A stretch of 64,000 bases of DNA from Syngnathus acus (lineage: Eukaryota > Chordata > Actinopteri > Syngnathiformes > Syngnathidae). The stretch covers positions 6,483,412 to 6,547,411 of the forward strand of contig NC_051102.1 of NCBI RefSeq assembly GCF_901709675.1, given 5' to 3'. Below the pieces are notes generated by a model. The model ran no database searches, was not told the DNA's origin, and worked only from the letters and a program-made list of their open reading frames with translations. The translations under genes were made by a program, and so were the position numbers. Positions 47,801-58,935 of this stretch are shown piece after piece (positions within the stretch are counted from its first letter, which is position 1; the number at the start of each line of letters is the position of its first letter).

Positions 47801-50800
47801 TCACAGACTCGAGTACTGCGTCTTCAGGAATGAAGAGCCCACCCACCATTAATGCTAAAGGTTTGTCTCAGATCATTTTAATAAATGCAGTTTTTGGACA
47901 AAATGTGAATTACTTTTGCCACCACAGGTGATACTGACCATTCTCCATCCAACTGGACGGGACTGGTAGACCTTGAGGAGGACCTTCTTAGCGTCAACGC
48001 ATGTGAGTCTAGTTGATGACATCTTTGATGTCCAAACCAGAAGAATAAATACCAACTGCGCCTATCCCAGCCTCAGACCCTTGGTCCTCAGAGTCCTCCG
48101 ACTCATATGTGAGCCTTCAGAAATTTCCGGGTCAAAGCATCGACTGGGGAGAACCATTTGAGCCTGACTCACCTGAATTTCTCCGACCTCCTGCTGTTCC
48201 AACACCCGCTGAGAAGAAGGTTCGTTTTCTTTATTAACGTCATTAACGTTTGCTTCCATCTAATTTAGGTCAAGTTTTTTTTTCCCCTTGATAGTATTTA
48301 AGTGTGGAATTGTCGAAACCTTCATGAGATTTAAATTCATCTGTCAATTTGAAATCATTTCAGCTCATCTCGGGGATTGTCGACTCTTTTTGGAAGCCTT
48401 GGAACTACCTGGTAGGGACCGGCGGCGGTGCTAGTGAGGACACGACTGGAACTCCCAAGGAAAGTATGGATGAAGAAAATGTGAAGAAAAAGCACGAGAA
48501 GAAGAAGGAGGATGGAAGGAATTTAGCCACGACAACATCACCAGGTTTGACTTTTCTCGTTACTTTTGTTTTTATGCCGTCATGGAATCAAGTCTTAAGT
48601 ATTCAAAGCACATTAACTGTAACAAGCGTTCTTAATGAAGACACATGGAATTACAAAAACAGGCATTAATAATTCAGAACTGAGTAAGGACTTTAGCCTT
48701 AGATTATGCTAAAAAACAAGAAGCCCTTATTATTGTGATCAATCATGTGTACGTTGGCTGCTTAAAATGTCAAAATTGCTTCAAGGCTAGATTCATTTGG
48801 GATATCTTTTAAAATGATACTTATATGTTTGGATAATATTTGTATTCAACATATAAAAGACCAAATTCCATAATTGCGTTTTCTCCCAAAAGGCACCACA
48901 ACTCAAAAGAGCTCAGTTTGTTTTATTTTATGACAGACATTTTTTAAAATCTGTCTTCTTGACTCTCCTGCAGGTTTCTTCTCTTGGGAAAGTTTTCTGT
49001 CCAGTGGTGCCTCTAAAGACGCTGCGACCCCAGCCAATGAAGAATCATCTACTCATCTGACATCCTCTCCTACCTCCGATAATCTTTCTACAACCGGGAC
49101 AACCATCAGTGAGGAGACTCCACAGACACTTCTGTCCACCACCTCTTCCCCAGTGCCAGAAACAACTTCATCTAGCGGGGAAACCTGGCTTCGTGTAGAT
49201 ACCGAGACCACAACCCAGTCGGGTGACAAGAGGGAGATCTCGGTCACGTCCCGAGCCGGTTCCAGAAGAGGCCGAGGCAAGAAGAACAGAGGGGAGGATA
49301 GGAGCAGAGGTGAAGACAAGGGAAGAGGAGATGATGAAGGGAGTGGAGTGATTACCGCTGCGGAGGCCAAAGGCGAGATTCAAGTCTCACGACGTCCAGT
49401 GGGGACCAGTAAACCAAGAGAAAGATCCAGATCTAGAGAAAGAGGTCACAGGAAAGGACAGACCACTACGACTACGACGGCAACCACCACTCCCGAACCC
49501 TCTGTGATGTCCACATCTCAGATTGTGGACATCTCGACACCCAATCTCCTGTCCACAGTTTCAACTGAAACGCAATCCGCATCTGTACGAGCAGACTTGG
49601 AGCCTTCGCCATCCACAACTTCATCCTTTTCAACCTCAGCTCCGAGCATGTCTCCATCCCCAGCCCAGTCTGGAACATCTCTCTCCCCTTCTCCAGCTCA
49701 GACTATCGGATCAGGCCCTCCTTCGTTTTCTCCCTCAGACAACCACACCAGCTCCGATAACCCCTTTGCACTGCTCGACTGGGTTCCGGTTGAGAGCGTG
49801 GTGGTTCTCAACGTCTCTCTGGACCCCCTTCCGGAAGATGAGGAGCCTGCCTGGTCGCAAACCGTGGGCTCGGGGTCGCAGTTACCAGGCAACATGGAGG
49901 AGGACAGCAGCAGGTTCAACGTCAGCACCGTCACTATGGTCCCAGCTGGTAAGCGTTTATGATAATCGGCATTGTTCGGTGAAAATGTCAATGTCACGGG
50001 GGGGGGGGAGTCCGCTGCATGCACCACATGCTGATCAGCACACTAATTGACAAAGTGACATTGGTGAGTCAGTGCTGCCTTTTGATTTTCAGCATGATAG
50101 TTTGCTTGGAGCTTTCGCAATTCTTTCAAGGTTTATTTGACAGCTGCTTGTTGTGCTGCTGAGTCATGACTCACATTGTTGAATCCTCAAGGTAGATGAT
50201 CTAGCCATCAAGATCATCGCCGGTCTTTAATGAGGTGTGTGTACTAAATGTGTGAATCATCACTATGTGGGAAGGTCAATGAGGCAACAATTCATAAATA
50301 TGATTTTTTTTTTTTTATGCTCAGGGAATTCAAGTGTAATTTTCATAACTACAAAATGAGACTCCAGTTCTCGGGGATTACTGCTGAAGATTGACTTTTC
50401 ATTTTCTCTCCCTGACCTTGTCACTACCTCAATATATTCAAAACAGTGTCAGGGCTGCATTCTCATCAGAACGGGAGACCACCTTCCCGTCAGTGTAGAC
50501 AATCTGCTGATTAAGTCTGCAGCACGGCGCTTCTGAGAGCAGCTCCCGGCTTGCTTTTCCACCTATTTTTGCTTGATAATGAGCATCCAACATCCACACC
50601 ACCCGCCAGTTGAAATCCTCACGGGTATTGTTGATATCCCACATTTTGATGGTGATTACTTTGCTCCTCTGCAAATCTGCAGCGAGCAAGTCAAAGCTGC
50701 CAACTGGCGCTAAGAGGAGAGAACAGCTGTAAATCGTATCGACGAGGAAGCCGGGGGGGGTTGCTTGTGTTCGGGATGAAGGTTGATTGATTGAACGAAA

Positions 50801-53800
50801 ACCCCTGAAGGCATGCAGGCGGAGGGTCATAAACACACATGCTGATATCTTAACCACACAAACTGGAGATGTGGATGGGGGGTGGTGAAAACAACAGCAA
50901 TGAAGAGTTATAATGAGGCAAACAAAAGGACGTTTGGAATCATGACGTTCGACATGTGGCTTGCACGTATAGTCCCGGAATACAAATACGGATGAATGCG
51001 TGGGAGATTACTTGTCTGCAAATCTGTCAGTTGCCTTATTTGTGTCGGTGGTGTTGGATGCTCGGCGGACGACATGACAGTTCACTCTGTCAGCTGCTTC
51101 CATACACGCTATTGATTTTTTTTGCACCACTCACTTTAATGAACAGCCAATTGCGCATAGCTTAGCTTGCTACACAATATTTGTCGGGGCGTACCTTGAT
51201 TTAGCCCGGATTGATGCAATCAAGGTACCGCTATACTGCTTATCGGATTTATATATGGTGTTTGTTGAGCGTTTCAGTGTCAGTTGCTAAATGACTGGAT
51301 AAATAATCATAACCTAGCAGTTGATTTTCAGCCAGTGCATGTTGCAAACAACAGGAAAAAAGCCTTTGCATGCACGTACGCACCTTCAGAGAACAAAGAC
51401 TCCCGCAACTAGCTTTGTGAAAGACTGAACGGGTGGCGCTTTTCAAAAGATCCTAAGTCGCCATAATGAGCGGTTGAGGAGAGAAACACGTGGTGGTGCG
51501 TCAATTGATATGGAAATGCCTGATTGTGGAAACAGACCACACGCATGCACGCATTTAACGGGTGAATGGCGGGGGCCGAGGCCTTCGACGGGGGGTCTGC
51601 TCATTTCTACCGAAGATGTCTAATGTCCAAAGTTCTCACGCTGCCCAATACGCTTGGTGGAGCGAGCCGGGGATTGCTTTCCATATGGTAACCACGGCAA
51701 CCGCGGCTGTGAGCGGATGGCAAGGTTGAAACGTTCTGGCTTCTGATCCCTGTGAAAAGAGGCGGACTGCGAAATGGATATGATTGTGTTGGAGCAGTTG
51801 GTTTTGGCTCAACTGCCATGATGGCTAGTAATTAGCGTTGCATGGCTGCAGGCAGTTTCATTTTAAATATCTGCATTAGACCTGTGATTGGTCAAGTACA
51901 TTACAGAGGAGAAAAATAGTTACACATTATTTCTACTCATAATTTAGCGTAGGTAGCCAGTGAGTCTACTGTATGAATCCAATTACTAAATTCCTACCCC
52001 CTCTTGTCTCTTTCAGTGGAGCCCTGCGTGACAAACCCATGTCTGCATGGAGGAAGGTGCCTTCCTCAGGGAACAGGCTACAGCTGCTACTGCCCACAAG
52101 GGTATGCGGGGGAGAACTGTGAGATTGGTGAGTGATGCTTACACACACACACACATGCACGCACATACACGCTAGCGCACATGATGAAGTCGACATTGAG
52201 TCAGGAGGTACACACTGACAGAAGGCACTCCGTCAGTGCTCCATCGGCAGGTTAAAGACTTGAGCTTTCCATCTTGGGGTTCAATTGAAAAAGGGTAGGG
52301 GTGCGGCGGGTCAAACGTTGGATTGACAGACTGCCAAACTCGGACGATGTGATGCTCCATTCGGGTCAAGCTGCTACTATCGCTCACTGACAAGGAATTT
52401 TATGAGTAAACAAACATGTTTGTTGATTTTGTACAAGACAATATATTAGGTGCTTCTAACTTTTTATAAATTAAATCACAAATATTTTCAAAGCAGTCTG
52501 CGCATACTGTATAGGAATTTCAAATGGTAAGAATATGTCAGACATATTGTAGCGTCTGTGTATGTGCCTTTAAGAGGCGGGGCCTGATGGGGGTCATGTG
52601 TGATGTCAGCAAGACTGTGTGTGAGTGTCTAGGTAAGAGCTGTGGCCCACAGCAGCTTTTATGTGAGTTTGCTCATTGTGTTTTACTGTTCTCACGATAT
52701 TCGGTGAACAGCTGAAAAGTCTATCTGCATTTTTTTGCAACCTCTCCTGCATTATTTCCTAAAAAAAACAAAACATTCAGCTGTTTTTTTTTTGTACGAC
52801 TCCGTCCAAAGCAAAAAAAGTCTAACTTTTAGGACATCTGAGTGCCGAAGAATTGTTAATGCTATAAAAAGAAAATGTGATTTGGCGCAAACAATGAACC
52901 TCTATATTCAATACATCCGAGCTATTTCACTTAGCTGGAGATCCCAGAAATTAGATTAGAGCTCTCATTATGCTGCAATTACATCGCCGCGTAGATCGGT
53001 GCTTCCTACAACGGCAAAAACAAACACATAACATTATCTATGTAAAAGTAGAATGCTTGCTCCAGATCCAATTACATTGTAATGGTGTACGTAATGATGC
53101 TGTAGGGATGTTTGTGAGCCATGGTGAAGTCCCACATTAGACACCTGCAAGGCCCGTGACACGGGGCATAAATCGGCCCGCTCTGCCTTTAAGGAGCAAA
53201 TTGGAGTGTTTAATTGGTTCTCTTAAGGCACACTTGACTGATGAAGCAGTCATCCCTCAAGGAAGTCAACACGGACGGATAAAAGAATGGCAAGTGGTGA
53301 ACCAGCCTTATTTCCTACGAGCACCATTACGTTTTATATCAAAGATGGACAGACGATGAATGTGTAATGTGGATTCATGATGGTTTGTATATGAATGATG
53401 GATGGATTAATAGATGATGATTGATTAGGGATGAGGGATGTGTTGATACATGAACTATGGGTAGATGATGATCTGCTCTATGTATCATGTGTGAGTGTTG
53501 ATGGATGATAAATATCTGACCGAATGAATTCAACGTCAATAATGAGAGGATGGATGGATGGTTAAAAGATCATTAATGGATCGTTGGAAGGATGGTAATT
53601 ATGATGGATTAGAGATGATTGATGCACAGTATGAATAGAAGATTAATCTAGCATAAAACATTCATTCATTAAAATTAATAATCTATTAACATAATAATAT
53701 ATTAATATAATAATGTGCTTTACTGTTACAGTATTTAATGTTTTTTTTATAAAATGAACATATATGGATAATATAATTAGTTTGCCGATAAACCTACTCC

Positions 53801-56800
53801 TGAGACTTGAACACAGACGGTGGAGCAACGCATGTAGACAGACAATACAACAGTATCGAAAAATGTGTGTTTAAAGTTATAAGCATAGTCACAAAACGAA
53901 TTAAGCCTGTATTTCAAGGCACCGCTGTATTTGTTTTTGTGAGGAATGAGCATTTAAAATGTAAATGCACACAGAAGCTATATTGAGTGTCTCCTTATGT
54001 GAGACAATGGGAAGGATGAGGAAAAAAAAAAATGCAAAAGGGATTAGACCGCCTCACATCCTGTTTAGTCTTGATACGATGCGCTCCAGCAACAATGTCG
54101 TCCTCTTCTTCACGCAAGAACATATGGCTGACTTATTTTTGTGTTAGTGGCTGAATGTCACACAAATGGATCCATTTTCTTCTCTCCGCTCATCCTTTTC
54201 ATGTGAGCCCTAATGCGATTTTTTTTTCCCCTCCCTTCTCCTTTACTTCCTCCTCGCAGATGTCGATGACTGCCAGTCGGAGCCGTGTGAAAATGGAGGC
54301 ACTTGCATCGACAAGATCGATTCTTTCCTCTGCCTTTGCCTGCCCAGCTACGGAGGAGACACGTGCGAAAAAGGTGAAAGGTGAAACACTGAGGGGATAG
54401 ACAATAGCGACTCAGAGAAACAACCGAGTTTTTCACTCGTTCGTGTGATGTTAAGGGACAGAAAAGTTGACTGGGAAATTAGTTTGATTTACACAATCAT
54501 GAGAATTTTCAAGGTGGAAAAAAAAGAGAAGCAATGACATGAAGAGATGCGAAACTGCAGGATGCATTAACGACGGCACGACGACCTTCAAGGTCCCGAC
54601 ACAAACAAAATAAAGAAATTGTTGATGGGCAAAATCGTCTACATGCGTGTGTGTGTGTGTGTATCCTATAATGACTATTAATGAATCTGTAACCTTTGCA
54701 GCAGTCAATGTATCCTCTGTGGTATTTATGGACATTAAAGATGCCGGGAGAGAAAAGGCTGTGTGAAAAGCGTCCTTTATGTAGCGCTGCAAATTGCCAA
54801 ATGCCTCTCCTCCCATTTTTACCTTCTACTTTGTTCCTGTTTGTTCAATAAGAATACAGGGGGGAAAAAAATCCTGATAGCTTCCGCTGTGTTATTTCTC
54901 TGCAGACATAGAAGGCTGTGAGCACGGCTGGAGGAAGTTCCACGGCCATTGCTACAGGTAAAAAAAAAAAAAACTCTAGTGTGATCCTCAACAGTTTTTA
55001 TAAGTCTCATTTCCATTACACCCAATTCTCCCAGTGCAAAGCCTAGCAAAAGAAACAAAACTCCACCTAGACTTGCACTGGGACCAAAAAATAGCTAAAA
55101 GCTCCCTTGTGAGCCACTCTGCGATTAAAATGCATCTTTTTCTTTTCATGTTGAGCTTCTAATCAATGGCAGAGAAGCTTTCTTGAGTAAATTATGAAAA
55201 CGATACAAAATGTGTGGGTGTTTTTTTTTTTTTGTCTCAGGTACTTCACCCACAGACACACGTGGGAGGACGCAGAGAAAGACTGCAGAGAGCACAGCGC
55301 CCACCTGAGCAGCGTGACCTCTGCCAATGAACAAGAGTTTATCAATGGTAAATTGTGCTGCGGGAATAGCTGAACACAAACACAAGCATATTTAATAAAA
55401 AATGAAATAATGATTAAATTAAATTAAATTACATGGGGTCCTATTAAATAAATATACTACATTAGTACTCTATTGCTCCCATTTAATGACAATATGTTGT
55501 TCTTTACAGGTCTAGGTCATGACAACGCCTGGGTGGGTCTAAACGACCGCACAGTGGAAGATGATTTTCAATGGACTGATAGCAACGAACTGGTCAGTCA
55601 CTACGCTTTAATATTACCGCAGTCTGAAAAGTTCCATTCGTCTCAAATGTCTTTGTATAAATAGCAGAAGGTTGTATGAAAATTCTTGTGCTTTTTCTAA
55701 TCCCTCATGTAAAATGGAATCCAGATTCCAGCCGTGCAGCCTGCTGATAAACAAAAAGGAATCATTTCTTTTGCAGGTATACGAGAACTGGCGGGAGAGC
55801 CAGCCAGATAACTTTTTTGCAGGAGGCGAGGACTGTGTCGTGACCATTGCTCATGAAGATGGAAAATGGAACGACGTGCCCTGTAACTACAATCTGCCCT
55901 ACATCTGCAAGAAGGGAACAGGTATTTTGGAGGTCACCCTCGAATCAAACTTTTTTTTTTCTTCATATCAAGTAATGCAAAGAGAGCTACAACACTAAAA
56001 AATTACAGCTAGAAATAAGTGTGGGAAAATAATTACAGTCTGACTTGTCACGTCCCAGAACTGGCTGAGGTGAGATAAAATCATTGCTATGAAAAGTAAT
56101 TATAATTGCACACATCAAACAATTTCATTAAGAAAAACAATCATGATTGAAATATTAAAGGCCACAATCAGTTTGAAAAAGTGAATGTGTTTGTCTTGCC
56201 ATCTCGGCCTGCTGTAACATTGCATGCTAATCACGATGCTAATCACAATAGCATTTTAATGAGCTAAATGATTTAATGTGGTTACATGTGTATGTTACAA
56301 GTTACAACTAACCAGCTGGCTGCATTTTAGTCATGGTGCTCCCTCAGAAAATATTCTCACACTTTTGATTTACACTCAGAAGTTGGCTCGACTTGAGTTA
56401 TAAAATGTCACCGCTCGCAGATGCTGCACCAACTCAAGGCCCAATCCAGCCCGATGCTATTAATCCGCCATCCCAAAAATTTGTAGCGTGTTTTAATCCA
56501 CAAAAATAGCAGAACTAAATGACTGACTTGTCAACCAGAAAAAAAAAGGATTGATGGAAGCAATTCCCGGTACGTGACATAAACACCCCTGGTTGTGTTG
56601 CCAGTGTTGTGCGGGACCCCGCCGGCTGTGGAAAACGCCCACCTGGTAGGTCGGCGAAGGTCACACTATGACATCCACGCGGTGGTACGCTACCAGTGCT
56701 CGGAGGGCTTCTACCAGCGCCACATTCCCACCGCACGCTGCCGGGCTGACGGCAGCTGGGAGCGACCCAGGATCATCTGCACCAAATGTAAGTCTGCTAA

Positions 56801-57462
56801 ATATACTGTATTTGAATCCTTCACATCATTTCAGTCTTTTGAAAAACGACAATCGTAAAGACATGACAAGCTTTTTAAAGCTAAAAATACATTTATCAGG
56901 TTAATAACTGGAGGGTGACGTGTTTGAAAGCATCTTATGTGTGTGCCACTTAAAGAACACATCAGACTAAAAAAAAAAAATATATATATATATATATCTA
57001 TATAAAGCTGGCACAATGTTAATAATAGCCTTTATTTGCAATCAGACAAAGGCACCAGCATCGTTGTAAATTTTTTTTATTTTTTATTTGGCACTTCATT
57101 GTGAATAATTTTAGTTTATATATATATTTATTTATTTTTTTGTCTTTTCATTTGTGTACAGTAATCTTATTTTTTCACAGGTGCTTTTCTCATGTTACAC
57201 CCTCTTTTAACATGAATTTATCGGCACATAATGGGGCCAGAGACAGATGATTTTTTTTTTTTTTGCACAGATCATTTGAATCATCTACTGTCCTCAGGAT
57301 AACCTACTTTGGTACATTTCAGAATCTGTATCATTATTCCTTTCAGCCCGCCGCTCCCACCGATACCGACGCCATCATCGCAAAGAGCGCCGCGAGCGTC
57401 GCGGCCACAGGAGGCACGGCGAGGGCCGCCGGGCCAGAGAAGACGCGCGCAGCTACGAGTGA
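41859..57462 (+). CDS. ncan: ncan, neurocan core protein (chondroitin sulfate proteoglycan 3)
   Basis: Neurocan is a secreted hyaluronan-binding lectican of brain extracellular matrix and perineuronal nets. Nineteen coding exons join in frame to 1,153 aa (human about 1,321): 41859-41928, 43933-44136, 45280-45462, 46044-46218, 46328-46455, 46875-47159, 47735-47860, 47928-48002, 48071-48219, 48364-48544, 48974-49948, 52017-52127, 54260-54373, 54906-54957, 55241-55347, 55510-55592, 55777-55921, 56605-56787 and 57347-57462. Domains by residue: signal peptide 1-24 ([20 protein letters not shown]), Ig V domain to 152, Link 1 153-253, Link 2 254-348, mucin-like centre 349-850, EGF 851-887, calcium-binding-type EGF 888-925, C-type lectin 926-1054, Sushi 1055-1115 and a basic tail 1116-1153. 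The tail ([20 protein letters not shown]) resembles that of mammalian neurocan and separates it from brevican, aggrecan and versican. The ATG has a good context (CCAAGATGGC). The terminal exons are certain; the small central exons are supported by splice sites and open phase. Which teleost paralogue (a or b) is undetermined. Confidence 0.93.
44145..44240 (+). mobile_element. degenerate SINE remnant
   Basis: The segment CACGGGGTTCGAATCTTGGA followed by CTGTATGGAATTGGC and AAAAACATGCATG reads as a diverged, internally deleted copy of the adjacent SINE's B box and body. It lies in the ncan intron just upstream of the intact SINE. Confidence 0.45.
44273..44661 (+). mobile_element. tRNA-derived SINE in ncan intron
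   Basis: The 363-bp element at 44286-44648 is flanked by perfect 13-bp duplications ATGTGTGTGCTGG (44273-44285 and 44649-44661). It begins with a tRNA-like head (A-box region GGCTCGGTGGAGCACTGGG, B box GGTTCGATTCC at 44341-44351). The familiar fish body follows: TGTGGAGTTTGCATGTTCTC, CTCCGGTTTCCTCCCACATC and GCGATTGGCTGGCAACCGGT. It ends in ATGGATGGATGG repeats. It belongs to the Mermaid/V-SINE-like group of teleost SINEs; the exact family is uncertain. The same strand as ncan is used. Confidence 0.9.
44830..45020. mobile_element. Tc1/mariner-like repeat fragment
   Basis: ATGGACAAAAGTATTGGGAC occurs twice (44832 and 44902), followed by GAGTTGGCCCTGCTTCTGCA and CTTCTGGTCAGAAAGTGTCT. This is the typical sequence of an abundant fish DNA-transposon-derived repeat. 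Its ends are unclear. Confidence 0.55.
47201..47229. repeat. 29-mer shared with another ncan intron
   Basis: ACACAAACGGTGGAGCAACA and the next nine bases match 53811-53839 with two differences. The copies are 6.6 kb apart in two different ncan introns and probably belong to related transposon remnants. Confidence 0.6.
47735..49948 (+). other. ncan: ncan central mucin-like region with glycosaminoglycan sites
   Basis: Four small exons (126, 75, 149, 181 nt) and one of 975 nt encode residues 349-850. The large exon is rich in Ser, Thr and Pro ([33 protein letters not shown]), as expected for O-glycosylated stalks. A basic RG/SR-rich patch ([28 protein letters not shown]) precedes and follows a typical chondroitin sulfate attachment site, DDEGSG, with its serine at 49342-49344. 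Further SG dipeptides occur at SSGAS, SSGET, GSGPP and GSGSQ. The small exons carry a duplicated WKPW module, treated as a finding. This region is poorly conserved across lecticans. Confidence 0.85.
49949..52016 (+). other. ncan: ncan intron, nothing recognised
   Basis: A 2.07-kb GT-AG intron between the mucin-like exon and EGF 1. There is a G run at 49999-50008 and otherwise no element I can name. Confidence 0.7.
52128..54259 (+). other. ncan: ncan intron between the EGF exons
   Basis: A 2.13-kb intron. It contains a diverged GATG/GGAT simple-repeat region at about 53385-53590 and a relic with the phrase CACAAAACGAATTAAGCCTG, then TATTTCAAGGCACCGCTGTA (53890-53932). That relic looks like the end of a Tigger-like DNA element. 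No other feature is seen. Confidence 0.55.
53811..53932. mobile_element. Tigger-like DNA transposon remnant
   Basis: The stretch from the 29-mer ACACAGACGGTGGAGCAACG (53811) to CAAGGCACCGCTGTA resembles a decayed terminal region of a TA-inserting element whose end reads TACAGCGGTGCCTTGAAATA on the minus strand. The other end is not clear. Confidence 0.4.
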
Positions 57463-57851
57463 ACCAAATAACACGGCGCCTGAAAAGACGAGGTGCTACT
57501 GTGGCTCCAGTTTCCCGCAAGCAAAACAGTGATTTCCTTGTTCTGCTTCTTACCGCTTTCTCCCTCCTGACGACTACGTGAGGTTTGATTCCTATCACAC
57601 AGAGTTCATCTCATTAACTGCACCGATTTTAGCTGTTTTGATGCTTTCTTTCAATTCTTGACCCCACCTCCTTTAACTAAGGTCCAACGCGAACACTAAC
57701 TAGCTCTCATACTCTCTAACCTTTCCGTACAGTGACCCCACCCGCCATGTAAAAGAGGAATATTCTTGTTTTTGTTTGTGTAATCTGAAAATGGATCATC
57801 TGTTTGTTCGGTTACAAAACACAGATGTCATTGATGCAAGGTGATCCTCTT

Positions 57852-57884
<33 letters not shown>

Positions 57885-58465
57885 ACATGCTGCAGTTGTT
57901 ACTTGGTCCACAAGCACACGCATAGTAGATTTTGCTTTCTTCTATCAACATGCTTTTTCTAATATCTGCTCCGTTTTGTGTCATGTTTTATTTATTACTT
58001 AGTGGAGATGCTCTTCTGTTATTTTGTACTTCTTTGGTGTAACATTGTTTTCTAATCCAGTATTATGTCATACAATCAGCCAGAAATAACATTAATCAGT
58101 TGATTGTCTCTAATCTGAGTATTGTACATATTGTGGTGTTTACTGGCTGATGTTTAATCAATAGCTGGACCTTGTCCAATCAGATAATGCGCCTCAAGCA
58201 CTCTTTGTGACTCAATGAGTGGCATTGACAACTTGATTGATAACGCGAACGGGATTATTTGAGTCCACTCACTCGTACCTAAAATGCGTAAAACTCCCTT
58301 CAATCATTGCATGGCAACATTTTACTTGGTGGCTAGAATGTGGAGATATATTTTTTTTCTTCTTGGTCTTTGATATTTGAATTGTCATCTACTTTTTTGG
58401 GGTGTTCTTATGATGTTTTTGTCCTGTTGTTGTTTCATTCTTAATAAAGAGAAAATTATACAGCA
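57463..58465 (+). terminator. ncan: ncan 3' UTR and polyadenylation signal
   Basis: About 1 kb of AT-rich sequence after the ncan stop. It holds a TG tract at 57868-57883 and an AATAAA at 58443-58448 in TTCTTAATAAAGAGAAAATT, with cleavage expected near 58460-58470. Confidence 0.75.
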
Positions 58466-58571
58466 TTTGTGATTGTCTCTCATCTGTTGTGATTCTCCAT
58501 TTGATGAATCAATTTTGGTCTTACTGGGGGTCCCCCTTCATGCTGAAATAATTTAAAGCCATTTTTAAAAC

Positions 58572-58912
58572 TACAGTATTCCCTCATTTATCGCGGATAA
58601 TTGGTTCCAAAAACCACCCGCGATAATTGAAATCCGCAAAGTACGGTCACCAACAAGAAGTATTGGGCAGGTTAACAAGTTAGCGGAAAGTTGCTAATTC
58701 GCGATCGTGCTAACACGCGAAAACGGACTTCTAAAGGAATGTTAAAACGAACATTTGGAGCAATACTACATTGTCCTAAAGGTTAGACACATGTTTCCTC
58801 AATTTAGAAGTTTTATTTTGACTTTTAAATGTTTTTTTAATTTGGGGGAAAAAAATCCGCGATGGAGTGAAGCCGCGATAAACGAAACGCGAAGTAGCGA
58901 GGGATCACTGTA
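58572..58912. mobile_element. Tigger/pogo-like MITE with TA duplication
   Basis: The 337-bp element at 58574-58910 is flanked by TA. Its left end is CAGTATTCCCTCATTTATCG; the right end read on the minus strand is CAGTGATCCCTCGCTACTTC. Both arms continue into the CGCGGATAA/CCGCGATAA phrases typical of these elements. The interior is non-coding. Confidence 0.85.
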
Positions 58913-58935
58913 CTCATTTAAGATGGCAACTATGT

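Larger units (their letters stand above)
52017..57462 (+). other. ncan: ncan G3 block: EGF x2, C-type lectin, Sushi, basic tail
   Basis: EGF 1 is [20 protein letters not shown] through [10 protein letters not shown], with six cysteines. EGF 2 ([16 protein letters not shown] to GDTCEK) has the DVDDC start typical of calcium-binding EGF domains. The C-type lectin domain shows [51 protein letters not shown] and [17 protein letters not shown]. The QPD and WND motifs are the ligand/calcium positions seen in lecticans, which bind tenascins and sulfated glycolipids. Sushi runs [15 protein letters not shown] to [10 protein letters not shown]. Exons of 83, 145 and 183 nt match the lectican norm; the exon before them is split in two here. 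Confidence 0.93.

Noticed and set aside
49153-49962. Intronless 269-codon gene
   Set aside because: It is the in-frame interior of the 975-nt mucin-like exon of ncan; the last codons run into the intron past the donor at 49949.
52540-52740. Possible solo LTR (CTTTAAGAGGCGGGGCCTGA phrase)
   Set aside because: The phrase resembles some fish LTR or promoter-like repeats, but I could not find TG...CA ends or a target duplication.
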